From Eretmocerus hayati (Eukaryota; Arthropoda; Insecta; Hymenoptera; Aphelinidae): a stretch of 64,000 nt of DNA. The DNA lies in contig CM056741.1 in NCBI GenBank assembly GCA_029851415.1, forward strand, positions 164,969,685 to 165,033,684, written 5' to 3'. Below are positions 12,391 through 24,094 of this stretch, in pieces. Under the pieces are notes generated by a model that was not told the origin of the DNA, ran no database searches, and saw nothing but the letters and a program-made list of their open reading frames with translations. Each line of letters starts with the position of its first letter. Position 1 is the stretch's first letter. A program made the position numbers and the translations under genes.

Positions 12391-13849
12391 AGAACTCCGG
12401 CGCCTACTGTTAAGCTACTCGGGAGTCTTAGAAAATTGACTCAAGCATTTCTCTCATGACTATCTCCAAGTGTGCTGAGTTTCATAATTTTCTCAGTGTT
12501 AAGTCGATTTGCTTGTGAGCGTTTTCTAATCATGAGGGAGAAAATGATGGAAAACTTTCTCAAAACCAACGGGTCTTCAATACCTAATTTTGTCTTTGAA
12601 TTCTTATTACTATATTGTGGGTCTTATTGTTTCATGTGGGTTCCACTACCGAAGCCACCAAAAGAGGCACTGTTTATGAAGCCAACGCTGACTCGTAGAT
12701 AAGGTCTGGCCTTCAATGCAGAAGGTTGGAGTTCGAATCTTGTCCAGCACCAAAGTGAATTTTCATCTTCTATCATGATTTACAATATTTTACCAGGGGA
12801 ACATATTCTGGATATCAGAAATGAGTTTTCTAGTGTACGAAGGTTAAATTCAGATGCTTGTGATAGTGAATAGGTTAATTTTGTGAAATTTTCAGCCTCG
12901 ACCTGGGTCGAAAGTATTTAGAATGACCGATTCATTTGAATTCGAATTTGTTACATGATAGTCTTGCACCACGGTTATATCCCGACAACATGGGGTATCT
13001 GAAACTCTTGTGCGATGTGTGCGTCTGTACACTCAGAAGATCGATTCCTGGCAAGGATTAACATTGTAAGTATCTTGGGCCGAATTCGGACAAAGTAAAA
13101 GAAATTTGACTTTTGGGGGTTTGAAGAAAATCTATAATTCTCGCATTTTTTTCCTCTACACCGCATTCAGCTCGAGATATTTTAGGATCGTTCCTCGAAA
13201 ATTCATTTTTCGATCCCCTTTAGCTTCACAACTTTGGTAGCACAAATTTTATCAAAAAACGTGTTAAGCAACTTTTTGTAGGTCTTAAAATAAAAAACAA
13301 GGGAGCTTCAGTAGTTTTTCTTCATAAAGGGTATCCTGCTTGCTTATCTTGAGGGTTTTCCTCCGAGGTTCATATTCTTTCCATTAATTCTACTTCCGTG
13401 AGAGGGATATTAATCTAGACAAAAAAAATTCCCTGATAACGCAGACAGGATGCGTTTCACAAGAAAAACTTATTTGACCATTTTTGAGCATTTTTAAGAC
13501 TTTCAAGAAGTTGTTGCACTTATTGTCCGATAAAGTGTGCTCTTTCTTAAAGTGAGGAGACTAAAATGGATTAAAAGGTGGATTATCGACGAAAATCTTC
13601 ATCTATCTTCAACTGGATGCGTTGGGGGAGATAAACGATTTGAACCCTTTGAGTAGATTTTCTAAAGATCTACAACCAAATGTGCCACACATTCCTCGAT
13701 GAACTGAGTTCCTATCCATCAGTTGTAGACGAATTGGGTCTGACAGAAGTGAAAAAGTCACTTTGATTTAACCTCTTATTTGTCAAAAACGGTCCAGAAA
13801 TGTTGTCGGAAAATTATCCTCTGAGTGCAACGAAACATATTACACAAGA

Positions 13850-14108
13850 ATTTCGGGTGCGCTCGCCATGCACGCTGATTTTTGTGAAAAAAATGTGCCT
13901 GTTTCATGGGTTAGGAAGTACCCGCGGGCAAGTTATTCTCGTTCATTTCCAATACTTTGGTGATTGGTGACGAATAACAAGTTGCCCACCACAACTCAAA
14001 TGATATTAAGTAGTGGACAACTCGTGTCAAATTCTGTATCGTCGAAATGTTTAATTATATGTGATTAAAAAACAATTCCCAGGTTGCACGGCGACCGCAT
14101 CGCGTTAA
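13850..14108 (-). mobile_element. Copy of the GGCGATGCGGT MITE family (TTAA type)
   Basis: The right end GACCGCATCGCGTTAA matches the termini of the copy at 39095-39483 and (diverged) of the copy at 56083-56470. Read on the minus strand, the whole interior aligns with the first part of the 56 kb copy: a palindromic ACGAGTTGTCC...GGGCAAC core, then ACGAGAATAACTT, then a CCCGCGGGTAC block. The left end is eroded, so 13850 is approximate. Confidence 0.6.
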
Positions 14109-17100
14109 GGTAGTTCAAGACCACCGTGATTTAATCATGTAACGTGCACGAGAAAAAAATGCAATCGATTTTCAATCAATTGATTGAAAACAAAATTTCA
14201 ACCAAGGCGGTTGAGTCGATATTTCAAGCCCGAAATCAAAATTCAGCCCTATGCTTGATTGTGCGAAAGGACGACAACTGACGTGTTGCGCGTTCATTGC
14301 GCACGCGAACAATAATTCAGTGTACTTATCCATGATTGTGAATACGATTATCAATACGTGACCCATGAGATAAATAAGCCGCGGGGTGACATAATTGTAT
14401 GAAGATAACAATTTTCGTCACAGTTTTGCGCCAACGAATGGAAATAATCTGCGGTGGTATCGCTGGAAGCATTTTTGGACAGGTTAATCAACGTTTCGGC
14501 GGGGTTCGTAGTCGAAAGGGTGACCACCCACCCGGGTTAGTCACCGGCTACAGAATTCGCTGACTCTATGTTTATCATGAGTATAATGCGAGAGCAATGA
14601 GATTGGCAAACCCGTCAGAGCAACAAGTTTCTTCTTGTATTTTCGTCAACGAATAGAAGTATAGACATCAGCAGCGTCGTTGAAAAACTTTTCGGCCAAA
14701 AATTCAGTTTAAGGAAACTTCAGCAGTGGGCGTATCTGGATTGGTGACATTGATTGAATTTCAATCACGTTGGTTGAAGTTATCGATGCAGCTATGTGGT
14801 TAATTTCAACCCTATTAGTTGACTGTTTAGCCACAAGTGGTTGTAAATTTCGATTAGTCAATTGAAATTGATAAAAAAGTCTCACGGTGTGTAAGATATC
14901 GATTTTATAGTTAAAATTGGAAAATTTTAGCATACGCTATTCGGGTTGTATGTACTTAGAGTCATTGTGAAAAAATTTCACGGAGCTCAAAAATTTCGTT
15001 GAAAACTTCCGTTGATAAAAGATCCGTTATCAACAATCGGAAGAATTGCAGTGATATGCCAACCTCGCGAGTAAAAATTTTTCTACAGTTTTCTTCGCGA
15101 TTCAGAACTCAGAGAAGATGTCAATTTTGAGTCTTATTCACGTGTTTGACAATGCGCATAGAGAATGCTCGCTACACAACAGTATAAAGAACACTGGAAT
15201 ACACAGACACGCCTTCAAAGTTTCAAGAGTAATATTCAACAAAGTTTCTCATTACGTCAGCACACTGCTCGTGGTGTCGAGAACATATGTGGCCGTTATT
15301 TTGAAAAGAAAAATGAAGCCACGAGCTTAATTCATGAAAGTAGGTGTGCAAGGTGGGAAAAACAGAGATGCATTCTTTCAGTACTGACAAAAAATTTTTG
15401 GAGTGTAACATTTTTGCGCTGGTGTGGAAAGTTTCACTAACGAATTATGACGTAAGAAATAGAATTTTGGTGAGGTTGAATGATTAAAATGAGTACTGAG
15501 TTGTGTTACACGTTACAAAGCCTCACTAATTGTGACAGATCGCCTCGTAAAATCACTTTCATGTACAATTCTCGTTGAATAATTCAAGAATTTTAGAGAG
15601 AAAATCTCATTTCCTTCTTCCAAGCTGAACAAGAATATTATCAGACCCCTGTAAATAAAATGTCTGTTTTTGAAGGAACTCGTAATGGAAGAATGAATTA
15701 TAAATGAGTTCCTTTAAATAGTCAATTTTGAATAAGATTGTTCAGAATGCAGTGAAACATAGAATAAAGGAGATCGTACAAAATAATGCGTTGCACTAAA
15801 CGATTGATTGAGTCATAGTGTAAGGTAAAACACCGAAAAAAATAAAACCCCCCGAACGCGTTTATTTTTCTGTAAGTATGAAATTACTGTTGCAAAATGA
15901 GAGTTGTTTTCATGCACTTTCTACAAAGTCATTTGAAGATGAATATTCATATTTTCCCTTCAATAACGTCATCAATTCTACAAAAATAAGTATCATTCAT
16001 GGTTGATACGATAAGAACGTCAAGATAAACTACTGAACAAATTCAGATAGCAATTTTTGTAAAAATTCCAAAAAATAATGAAATCTTTTTGGTACAAATG
16101 AATTCGCGACCTCGAACTCTTATTCTCATAGAGTCTGTTCGTGATTTTTTGATTACATTGTTATTCAAATGTCCTTCAATTTTTTCGGGGAAATATCAGG
16201 GATTAACCAAAAGCTCCTTGATGTATATGATAACACCAACATATTATCAGCACATACGAGATCGAAACGATACGCAATCCTTTGTACTCATCACAGGTCT
16301 ATATGAATTTCGTTTAAAATACCTGCAAAGCTTTAACCGGGAAACTTCAAACAAACGTTAACATCATTTCCTTAATTAAATTGAAAATTGTGAAATAATT
16401 CAGTGAGCACCATGGCTCTTTACCAGATAAATCAATATCAGGAATCCCTTTTAAATCCCTATCAAACAAATTTCGGCTCTTCACTAAAGCTCTTTTCACA
16501 AATAAATATTCGTCGAAAATACGTTCAAATTCTATGACGTAATTCCCAATTTCCGACAGATCTCGAAGTCATGCCACCCTTTACAGCCATTCTATGTGAA
16601 AGAAAAGAAAAAAAAAGAAAAAAATTAGCCGAATTCTCAGTATATATACACACTTGGCTTAAAATATGGATCGATAGCTCGAAGTAGCTAAGAATCAATG
16701 ATTTGTGAGACACGAGGACAACTCAGCCGATGAACGTGTGTCATCCCTTCAAATTCAAATGGAAAAGAAAAACATTTATCATTATACTTAGAGATGTATA
16801 TGGGTGAATTGATATGAATGGTATGGAATGACAGCTTGATGGAGATATTTCGAGGGTAATCGTAGGTAATTGACGAAGAGTTGAGGGGTAGTGCGTGGGC
16901 AGTTATACAGTTCAAAGCATCATGCGATATGTATGTATCGCGTATAAGTATTACAGGGGATAGATACATGTATATAGCACACTTTCGATCGAATCGAAAA
17001 TGTGTCAACGCGTTATTTCTGACGCTCAACTTTCAATGCGAGTTTGTACGTATATACATCTAGATGAATGCGTTAGCTGATGGGAACATTTTGCTTCGGG

Positions 17101-18180
17101 GGTAAAACCGATCGAAAACGTTCTCGTTAACGAGCCAGCGTTTATGTGATCTCTGTATAGCTAACGGCCCGTGTGTGTCGACATTAAAAATCTTTCATCC
17201 TCTCTCTCTGTTACTCTCTACCTTGCGTATCATGGAGTTGGCAAGCGAGAAAATCCGGATCGTTGTTTCGTTTTCATAGAATTTCATATCGTGTTATTTG
17301 TTTATCTCGTCATCGTTTCGCATCTGATCGCTAGGCAATTTTTTACGAGTTTAAAACGATAAACTTATCGTGGTTAAGCTGAGGTATTAAAAGTTTTTTG
17401 GCATCGCAATACGCGTGTTTGACGACAAAACTATGAAACTCGATATTAGCAATTGAAAATTCAATTGGATAATATGAATTCGAGATTTTTTGATGAATTG
17501 TGCATGATTGGTCACGGAGAATTTTGAGAAGCTAAACTTGAATATATCTCGTATGGCTGAAATGAGTTGTGGCTTCAAAAGATTTTTCAACTCTTGATAG
17601 GAAAATTTTGAGGGAATATACTTATTTCAAATTTTGGATGGTTTGAAATTAATGATTGAGTCTGATTTCAATTTTACTTCATTTATTATTCTTTAATTGA
17701 AAAAGTTTACATTATTCACATAAAAATATTCACATTTATGTTAATCTAGTAGCTGAGCTTTTTCAATTACGCAGGAGAAATACTGAGAGAATTTCAGAGA
17801 AGATTATGTTGGATTTGCGGATAGGTGAGCTAAGTTAGTCTATTCAGTATTCCGAGCTTGTAAGGTTCAAATTTTCACTTTTTCATCGTGAGATTGCTTT
17901 AAAATATGAGGGTTGATTTTACAAGAGCGCCTCAGCACATTCCAAAGAAAATTTTCAAAATTACACTACACATAATACGCAGTAATTGCATTTTTTCCAA
18001 CACGACGCTTTGAATTCATTTTTTAAACGATTTTGTGTAATGCAAAGAGATGATGCCGTTGAGTGCGGGTGTGGAAAAATGAAAATTGATGTTATTCACA
18101 TGTAATAAACGAGAGTGGAAAATAGTGGAAGCGTCAAGTTTGTGCTCAAAAGAGGTTCACATGGATTTCCACCACGTTTT

Positions 18181-18236
18181 TCTCGTTACAGGATGTCACC
18201 TTGTTGGTTCTCGTTACAGGATGTCACCTTGTTGGT
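18181..18236 (+). repeat. Perfect 28-bp tandem duplication
   Basis: Two identical head-to-tail copies (18181-18208 and 18209-18236), each starting TCTCGTTACAGG and ending CTTGTTGGT. The lack of any mismatch suggests a recent duplication. Confidence 0.9.
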
Positions 18237-19216
18237 GAATATTTTATGTCACTCTGTTCGACACTTGCTTAACTTTTTTCGGTTTGCGTCAATCTAGCGA
18301 AACAGGATTAGAAACTTCTTAAAAAATGAAGAACTTGATGAAAACTATGGTAATAAAATTCTTGCCAACTATGACAAGTTTGGATCCCATCTAAACAATT
18401 TCTTTCGCATTTATACTACTTCTCTAATTTGAATAACTCACTTCCATTACGATTAGCCTAGCATCAATATTCTTGCACTCTTACTGGAGAATCTTGTCTA
18501 CTACAAAATCGATGGTGTAATACTAGCAAATGTGGGATGTTATTCATTTTAATATCGACTCAGATAACATCTAACTCGCTAGAAATCGACAAGTAAAAAT
18601 TCGTTTCTTGGTTAATTTATAAAAACACACTTAGATTCCGTATCTACTCAGCGACATTGATTTGTAAATGACTCTCATTCTACGCATTAGTCGACGAAAC
18701 GTGGCAAAATAAATCAAGAATATTTTGCAAAACTATCATAGTCCTCATTGATCAATCAAGAACCATATCAAGTGTCTACGAAGATTATAGATTTGATATC
18801 TTTATGAAGATACCGAAATTCGACCTTGTTGCTATATTTGTTTGACGAATACGATCATGTGAATATTCGCATTTTCCTTGTTCAAGGCCAAAAGTATCTG
18901 TTAATAAAGCCACACTCATTTGCGGACTTTTTTAACCCTCTAGCGCCCAAGGTATCAAGGACGCGGAATTATTTTTTGTTTTTTACTTCAGATGTTTTCA
19001 TTTGGCTCCTAGATGGGCGTGAAAAATCGCAATTTTCTCAAAATAACCGGAAATAGCATATTTATCGAGTGGGTCCTGCAGGACCCATTGGGCGTTCAGG
19101 TCATAATATTGAATCTACGCCAATAATCTTCTTGTTTCGAATTAAGGGCTTGTATTTCCAAACTTACAGAGTGAATTCATGACGAAGAAGCTTACAATCA
19201 TGGATCAATGAGAACA

Positions 19217-19849
19217 TTATAAAATTGCTCGGTCAATCTGGATTCTCATGATGGAAGTCATAGAAACAATTTTGGATACATTACAGCAAAGAGTTACTTG
19301 ACACTTCTCACAAAAAGAGTATACTTTACTCTTTACGCAGAGCTTACATCTTTGTTGACAATCCGCAAACGTGACAAAGTGCTCTTGCGAGTCATACCTC
19401 ATATCCACAACAATTTTCTTAGAGATTCGGCGGCTGGGATTCTGAGCTAAGCTTGATAAAGATCGATTCGAAGGACCACGTGACTTCCTACCATTTGCAT
19501 AAGGACCTTGCACAACTTCAGCACTCACTTCACGCACGATTACACGCCCAAATATTTTTTTACGTGAAAGATATTCGTGCATGGATACCATGTCGCGGAA
19601 GCCCAGTGGGTCCTGTGAGATCCACTTTCTAAATTGACCAGTCCCTAGACAATTTTCCCATTTGAACCATTCCAACGCATGGATTCCTTCAAGGGGGCTC
19701 AAAGAAGATTTTCCAATAGGTATTGGATGCTTAGGAGTCATTCGCATCTCTACATGAATCAATTGAGACCGTAAACTCACGTCCTCGTCGAGTGACGCGC
19801 GAGCGCTGAGTTTCATTTGATCCCGAAAACTATGTATACGCTTTATCAA
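19217..19849 (-). pseudogene. piggyBac transposase, carboxy-terminal fragment
   Basis: 210-codon open frame inside the piggyBac element. Its end holds a cysteine-rich cross-brace: C..RCKLC, then FCEKCQVTLCCN with more cysteine downstream. This is the RING/PHD-like zinc finger that closes piggyBac-family transposases and binds the element ends. The DDE-type catalytic core should lie upstream but is missing; a PIF-type MITE sits immediately 5' (19875-20204). The last residues after the Cys block drift into unrelated sequence, so a frameshift near the end is likely. It cannot encode an active transposase. Confidence 0.75.
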
Positions 19850-19874
19850 GGCCTCGTATCATCACAGACACTTA

Positions 19875-20204
19875 AAAGGGGGGACTACAGTGTTTGGGTC
19901 GACAATCGCCTCCAAGATTTTTCTATAGTTTGGTACTACCCAGAATATGAAGAATCCCGAGTAACTCCGTCCAATGGGCCTCCTGTCGAGAGATACAGCC
20001 ACTGAGATTAGCATTGCTCATATGGGCCCATGTTGAAAAATGATAATCTATAGATATACTGACAATGCTAACGTTTTTGACAATAGCTCTGAACAGGAGG
20101 CCCATTGGACGGAGTCACTCTAGATTCTTCATATTTTAGGTAGTACCGAACTGTAAAAAAATTTTGGAGGTGATTGACGACCCAAACACCGTGGTCCCCC
20201 CTTG
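19875..20204. mobile_element. PIF/Harbinger-type MITE copy inside piggyBac
   Basis: Inverted ends AAAGGGGGGACTACAG / GTGGTCCCCCCTTG. TTA precedes the left end and ATA follows the right, a degraded 3-bp duplication. The interior has the family core shared with the copies at 20.5, 22.8, 30.5 and 31.0 kb: CAATGGGCCTCCTGTC, a GAGATTAGCATTG block, GGGCCCATGTTGAAAAA at the centre, and the inverted partner of each. It was inserted after the piggyBac, since it interrupts it. Confidence 0.75.
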
Positions 20205-20524
20205 ATAGTTTTGGCCTAGAAGAAAGTCATTACCATGCACAATTGCTGAAATATTGCCGTGGTGCTCGTCATGTCTGGTTTTGAAAGTGGGTCCCACAGG
20301 ACCCACTGGGCACTAAAGGGTTAATTGTTCCGAGACGAAAATGTGTAGTTTCTTGAATGAATTTTTGAACCGACGATTTCAATTATTCGATTGAGTTTTT
20401 TACAAGACAAAAGAGATCCAAGACTACGCTATAGTTCTCAACAGTCACGATCAGCATGGGTCAAACGTCAAACATTGATCAAACAAGTATAAATATTAAA
20501 GTGTATTTATAGCTGAACAGCTAA

Positions 20525-21727
20525 CAGGGAGAGGTTCAACCTTGCGGATCCTGGATTCGTCTCAAAGTCTGAGAATCATCTTGTTTCGTTGAAAAATGAA
20601 GGTATCTCAAAGGATTTGATCCCATGGTCCGAGTCTACATAGACGCGCTCACCCTGGGCGCGCGCGCTCTCTCCGCTCACACTCTCCACCCTGACACCAG
20701 ACTGGTATCGAAAATGGGATTTGAAAATCTTTTGACGAGTATTACCTCTCAATCGGAGTATCAGCGCGAGTTTGCGTGAGATGAAAAACGACAAGTTTAT
20801 CGCGTGAAACGACCAATTTACAATTTTCAAAAAAATCGATTTGCATCTAATAGACATCGAAAAGTGAGAGACTTTGATGTCGAACGATGTGCCTAATATC
20901 ACCACCCCCCAACTTCTCAGGTTCCTAGCTAGCGGCTTATTCAGCAATTTTCAACATTATTTTGGGTTTGCATTGAAATTGTCCCCAGAAATCGTGAAAT
21001 AAACAAAGGTGTGCGGAGTTCCGGCCAAGAAAAATCGAGCTATTCCATATACACCAAAGATCAAATTTGTGTTACAAGAGCTACTCCACCGTAAATTTGG
21101 GACATCTCGGATGTTCTTAATCAGGATTTCATACACTTGAGCTCATTATTAAGCTTCTGGAATAATTAGCAGTGTATAACCAAGATGATGCTGAATATTG
21201 CTGAATGGTTCGCAAGTTGGAGACCTGATGAAAAGTTGGGGGATGCTTATATGAGACACAACCACGCCTCTCATTTTTCGATTTCTATATTCGATGCAAA
21301 TCAATTTTACGGTCAATTTACGCAAAAAACTGGGCGTTTTTCATCTCACAAACTCGCGCTGATACTCCGATTGAGAGGGAACACTCGTCAAAGTATTTTC
21401 AAATCCCATTTTCGGTACCTACTCCGGTGTTTGGGTGGAGAGTGCAAGCGGAGAGAGCGCGCGCGCCCCGAGTGAGCGCGTCTATGTAGACTCGGCCATG
21501 GGCCTCCTATCCTGAGATACAGCTATGGAGATTAGCATTGAGAGTATATCTATATGTATAACTTTTCAACATGGGCCTATATAGCCAATGCTAGTCTCCA
21601 CACCTATATCTCTTGATAGGAGGCCTATGGGATCAAATCCTTCGAGATACCTCCATTTTTCAACAAAACAATATGATTCCCAGACTTTGAGACGAATTCA
21701 GGATCCGCAAGGTTGGACCTCTCCTTG
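20525..21727. mobile_element. PIF/Harbinger-type MITE copy carrying a nested foldback
   Basis: Ends CAGGGAGAGGTTCAACC / GGTTGGACCTCTCCTTG are flanked by TAA on both sides (20522-20524 and 21728-21730). The right part contains the family core (CATGGGCCTCCTATCCTGAG ... AACATGGGCCTATATAG). The element is about 1.2 kb rather than about 330 bp because an 867-bp foldback (20629-21495) sits in it. Confidence 0.8.
20629..21495. mobile_element. 867-bp foldback nested in a MITE
   Basis: Left end CCGAGTCTACATAGACGCGC and right end GCGCGTCTATGTAGACTCGG are perfect inverted repeats over the first 20 or so bases. The arms remain alignable for about 200 bp (GC-rich GCGCGCGC block, GAGAGTGTGAGCGG, CGAAAATGGGATTTGAAAA, CTCCGATTGAGAGG). 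The flanks CCATGGT and CCATGGG look like a 7-bp target duplication with one mismatch. The middle, 20.95-21.18 kb, is unique AT-rich sequence without a transposase. Confidence 0.7.
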
Positions 21728-22795
21728 TAAGTATGATAAAGGACACCTATACAACCGGGTGTACACCACATACACGTAAAGAAGAAAATTAATTGTGACT
21801 CTGGAGTAAACTGACTGAACTTACGAGCATTTCCTGCCGACAGGAATCTCTTGTCTTAACACCAACTCAAAAATACATCACCCGATGAAATACGTTCGTG
21901 GATTTCTAAGTAGAAAGAAAAAATGCCCGGTTTCGAAGACCAGAATGATTCACCTGGTTTGGCTGTGTTGAATGTTATACAAGTTTTTGATATGTAGCCT
22001 TCTTTGGATGATGGTGGAAAAGATAATGTAACGATTCAGTATCATGTCCTCTGATTTGAAAGATGTCTAATCGTATTTTTACATGTACAAGTGTCAATTC
22101 GATCGAAAAAAATTTGGCCGAAATCGTATTGAAATACATTTGATTCAACTCGTTATCAGAGTGCTTTGAACTTCTCAAAATGAGCTTTGTAAAACCAGGT
22201 ATGTCTTTTATTAAAGAGGCAAAATTTGAGAATTTATTTAGTAAACCGGTTCATCGACATGTCTGAAATGACGAGATACGTGGAATAGTGTATCGACTAA
22301 AGAATCTCTACTTGGACTTAAGTCTTACCATCCTATACAGAATATGAAAGTCCATTTCGCATGACGACGAAAATAATTCTCGCCTCGTAAAACTCAAAGT
22401 TTTGTCGTGCAGAAGCTTCCTTGATATTCAAGTTGGCTCCCATGTATTTGAATGTTTTTTGTACTTTTTGAGATCCATGAAACCCCATTGAATCAATTGA
22501 GCTTCTGAGGAGAAATATCAGGGTTCTTTATGCTGTTCAGGCACAGCTCAACACACCTTGAATACTCTCTGAAAATAATTCTCATAAAGATTCGCGTGAC
22601 TCGGCTGATCATCATGATGTGAATAAATTTTTGGGCCTTCAACTTATTTCGCGGTCTTCAAGAGGCATTTTGAAACGAGATTGGCGATTTTTGTAAATAA
22701 TAAAATATAAAAAAGCTCATTAGGATTGCCTCATATTTATATGTATCTACCCGTTATTTTTTGAACCTATCCAATTCAATTTCGACTCAAACTGA

Positions 22796-23391
22796 CCAGG
22801 AGTGGTCATCACATCCGGATCACGGATTTGGCTGGAACTTAGGAAATAGCCTCCTTTTAGTGCCAAAAGATGAAACCCAAAATTATAGACCCTAACGCTC
22901 AAGCGTTTCCGAGCTACACTACAGCGGCCGTATTCTAAATTTTGCGGTAAAATTTTGCGGCAAATTTTACCGCAAAATTTGCCGGCATCGGTGGCGCTCT
23001 GTCGGTAACCTGTAACATTTTTCGCATTTGGTGCAGTTTGCCGTCACGGTTTGCCGTGTTTTTTATGGCAAACGCCATCGAGCAACTCAAACATGGCAAG
23101 CCGCGACGGCAAGCTGCAGCAAATGCGGCAAATTTTACAGGTTACCTACAGAGCACCATCAATGAATTTAGAATACGGGCCCTACTGCCATGGACATTAG
23201 CATTGCAGTTATACCTATATGTATGATTTTTAATATGAACCCATATGGGCAATACTAATGTTCTTGGCTGTAGCTCGGAAACGCTGGAGCGTTAGGGTCT
23301 ATAATTTTGGGTTTCATCTTTTGGCACTAAAAGAAGACTATTTCCAAAGTTTCGGCCAAATCCGTGATCCGGATGTGATGACCTCTCCTGG
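22796..23391. mobile_element. PIF/Harbinger-type MITE copy carrying a nested element
   Basis: Inverted ends CCAGGAGTGGTCATCACATC / GATGTGATGACCTCTCCTGG flanked by TGA on both sides (22793-22795 and 23392-23394). Long inverted arms include GTGCCAAAAGATGAAACCC, TATAGACCCTAACGCT and GCGTTTCCGAGCTAC. Without the 256-bp insertion at 22926-23181 it would be about 340 bp, the family size. Confidence 0.8.
22926..23181. mobile_element. 256-bp foldback element nested in a MITE
   Basis: Inverted ends GGCCGTATTCTAAATT / AATTTAGAATACGGGCC, flanked by CTACAGC and CTACTGC, a 7-bp target duplication with one change (length in the hAT/P range). The interior is made of inverted and direct copies of TTTTACCGCAAAATT- and GGCAAACCGTGACGGC-like words. 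Confidence 0.7.
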
Positions 23392-23732
23392 TGAGTAAAG
23401 AGAGTCTCAAATCTCTCAATCATATTATTCAAGAGGCTGACTTTTGGGTCATTGGGTAATTCAAGCTTGAGTCGACATTCACTCGAAGAAAAATCAAATT
23501 TCACTCATGAAAAGGCAAGTCATAAATGATGACTAAATAGAGGTTGAATCAGATCTTATGCAAGTCAGCATATAATGCGACGATCTTCCCAGCAAATCTT
23601 CAGAAACAGACTCTCCTGATCTTAGGCACATTTCTCGTGCAATATATTGGGAACAGGTTCATTCACGCATCGATCAAAATCGCTTGCTTCCGATTGAAAT
23701 CTCTGATGAGAGTATGGAATTATCGGACTCAC

Positions 23733-24094
23733 ATTGAGCTCTGATTTGATTCCAGCTTGCCACGTTGCAACGGTATCCTTATTGATGACCTTGGAATCAC
23801 GTATCTGGACAATTACTGCGTTGGCATCGAAACTTGCACGACTCTTGCCATTGGTTTCCCAATGGAAACCAGCATACGTTGGTACAAATCCACTTCCAGT
23901 AGTTACTTGTTCGACTCTGTTTCTCAGATTTAGGTTGCGTGGTGGCATTGTGACGTTCTCGTTGTAAGCGTCGCATTCGATGAATTTTGGTCTTCGCCAC
24001 TCGCCAGCGTCGATTGCGGATTTCATTGCTAGCACGCCAATTTTTGTAAGGTCGTAATAGAATGCCGACATTATTAGTGGCTTTGGTAGAACAC
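23733..24094 (-). CDS. Ir25a: Ir25a exon: end of amino-terminal domain
   Basis: 362-bp exon, acceptor CATTCCAG before 24094, donor AAT|GTGAGT at 23732. The two first bases finish a Gly codon (G|GT). It encodes VLPKPLIMSAFYYDLTKIGV, a middle with FIECDAYNENV and PPRNLNLRNRVEQVT, then FDANAVIVQIRDSKVI and ATWQAGIKSELN. This is the last part of the LIVBP-like amino-terminal domain that IR25a keeps and other IRs have lost. It ends in phase 0 and joins VLNMDRAANHTAKTSYRVVT of the S1 exon. Confidence 0.88.

Larger units (their letters stand above)
18932..20324 (-). mobile_element. Decayed piggyBac transposon with TTAA target duplications
   Basis: TTAA at both ends (18932-18935 and 20321-20324). 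Terminal inverted repeats start CCCTCTAGCGCCCA on the left and end TGGGCACTAAAGGG on the right. Subterminal GGGTCCTGCAGGACCCA and GGGTCCCACAGGACCCACT are also inverted. The body encodes a piggyBac transposase carboxy terminus on the minus strand (19849-19217). At 1,393 bp, of which 330 bp is an inserted MITE, it is much shorter than a full piggyBac, so the amino-terminal part of the transposase is gone. Confidence 0.85.
8624..23732 (-). other. Ir25a intron (15.1 kb), transposon-rich
   Basis: Largest intron, between the amino-terminal-domain exon ending at 23733 (donor GTGAGT) and the core exon starting at 8623. It holds the elements listed separately: a hairpin at 9.08 kb, a small TA-flanked MITE at 9.37 kb, foldbacks at 12.1 kb, a MITE at 13.9 kb, a 28-bp tandem duplication at 18.2 kb, a piggyBac remnant at 18.9-20.3 kb, and PIF-type MITEs at 19.9, 20.5 and 22.8 kb. 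The stretches 14.1-18.1 kb and 21.73-22.79 kb show nothing I can name; 14.1-14.9 kb is rich in TTGATTGAA and CAACC-like words but has no clear boundaries. Confidence 0.75.

Noticed and set aside
14709..14933. Minus-strand frame in the big intron with repeated TTGATT/CAACC words.
   Set aside because: The words are dispersed, boundaries are absent and the peptide is featureless.
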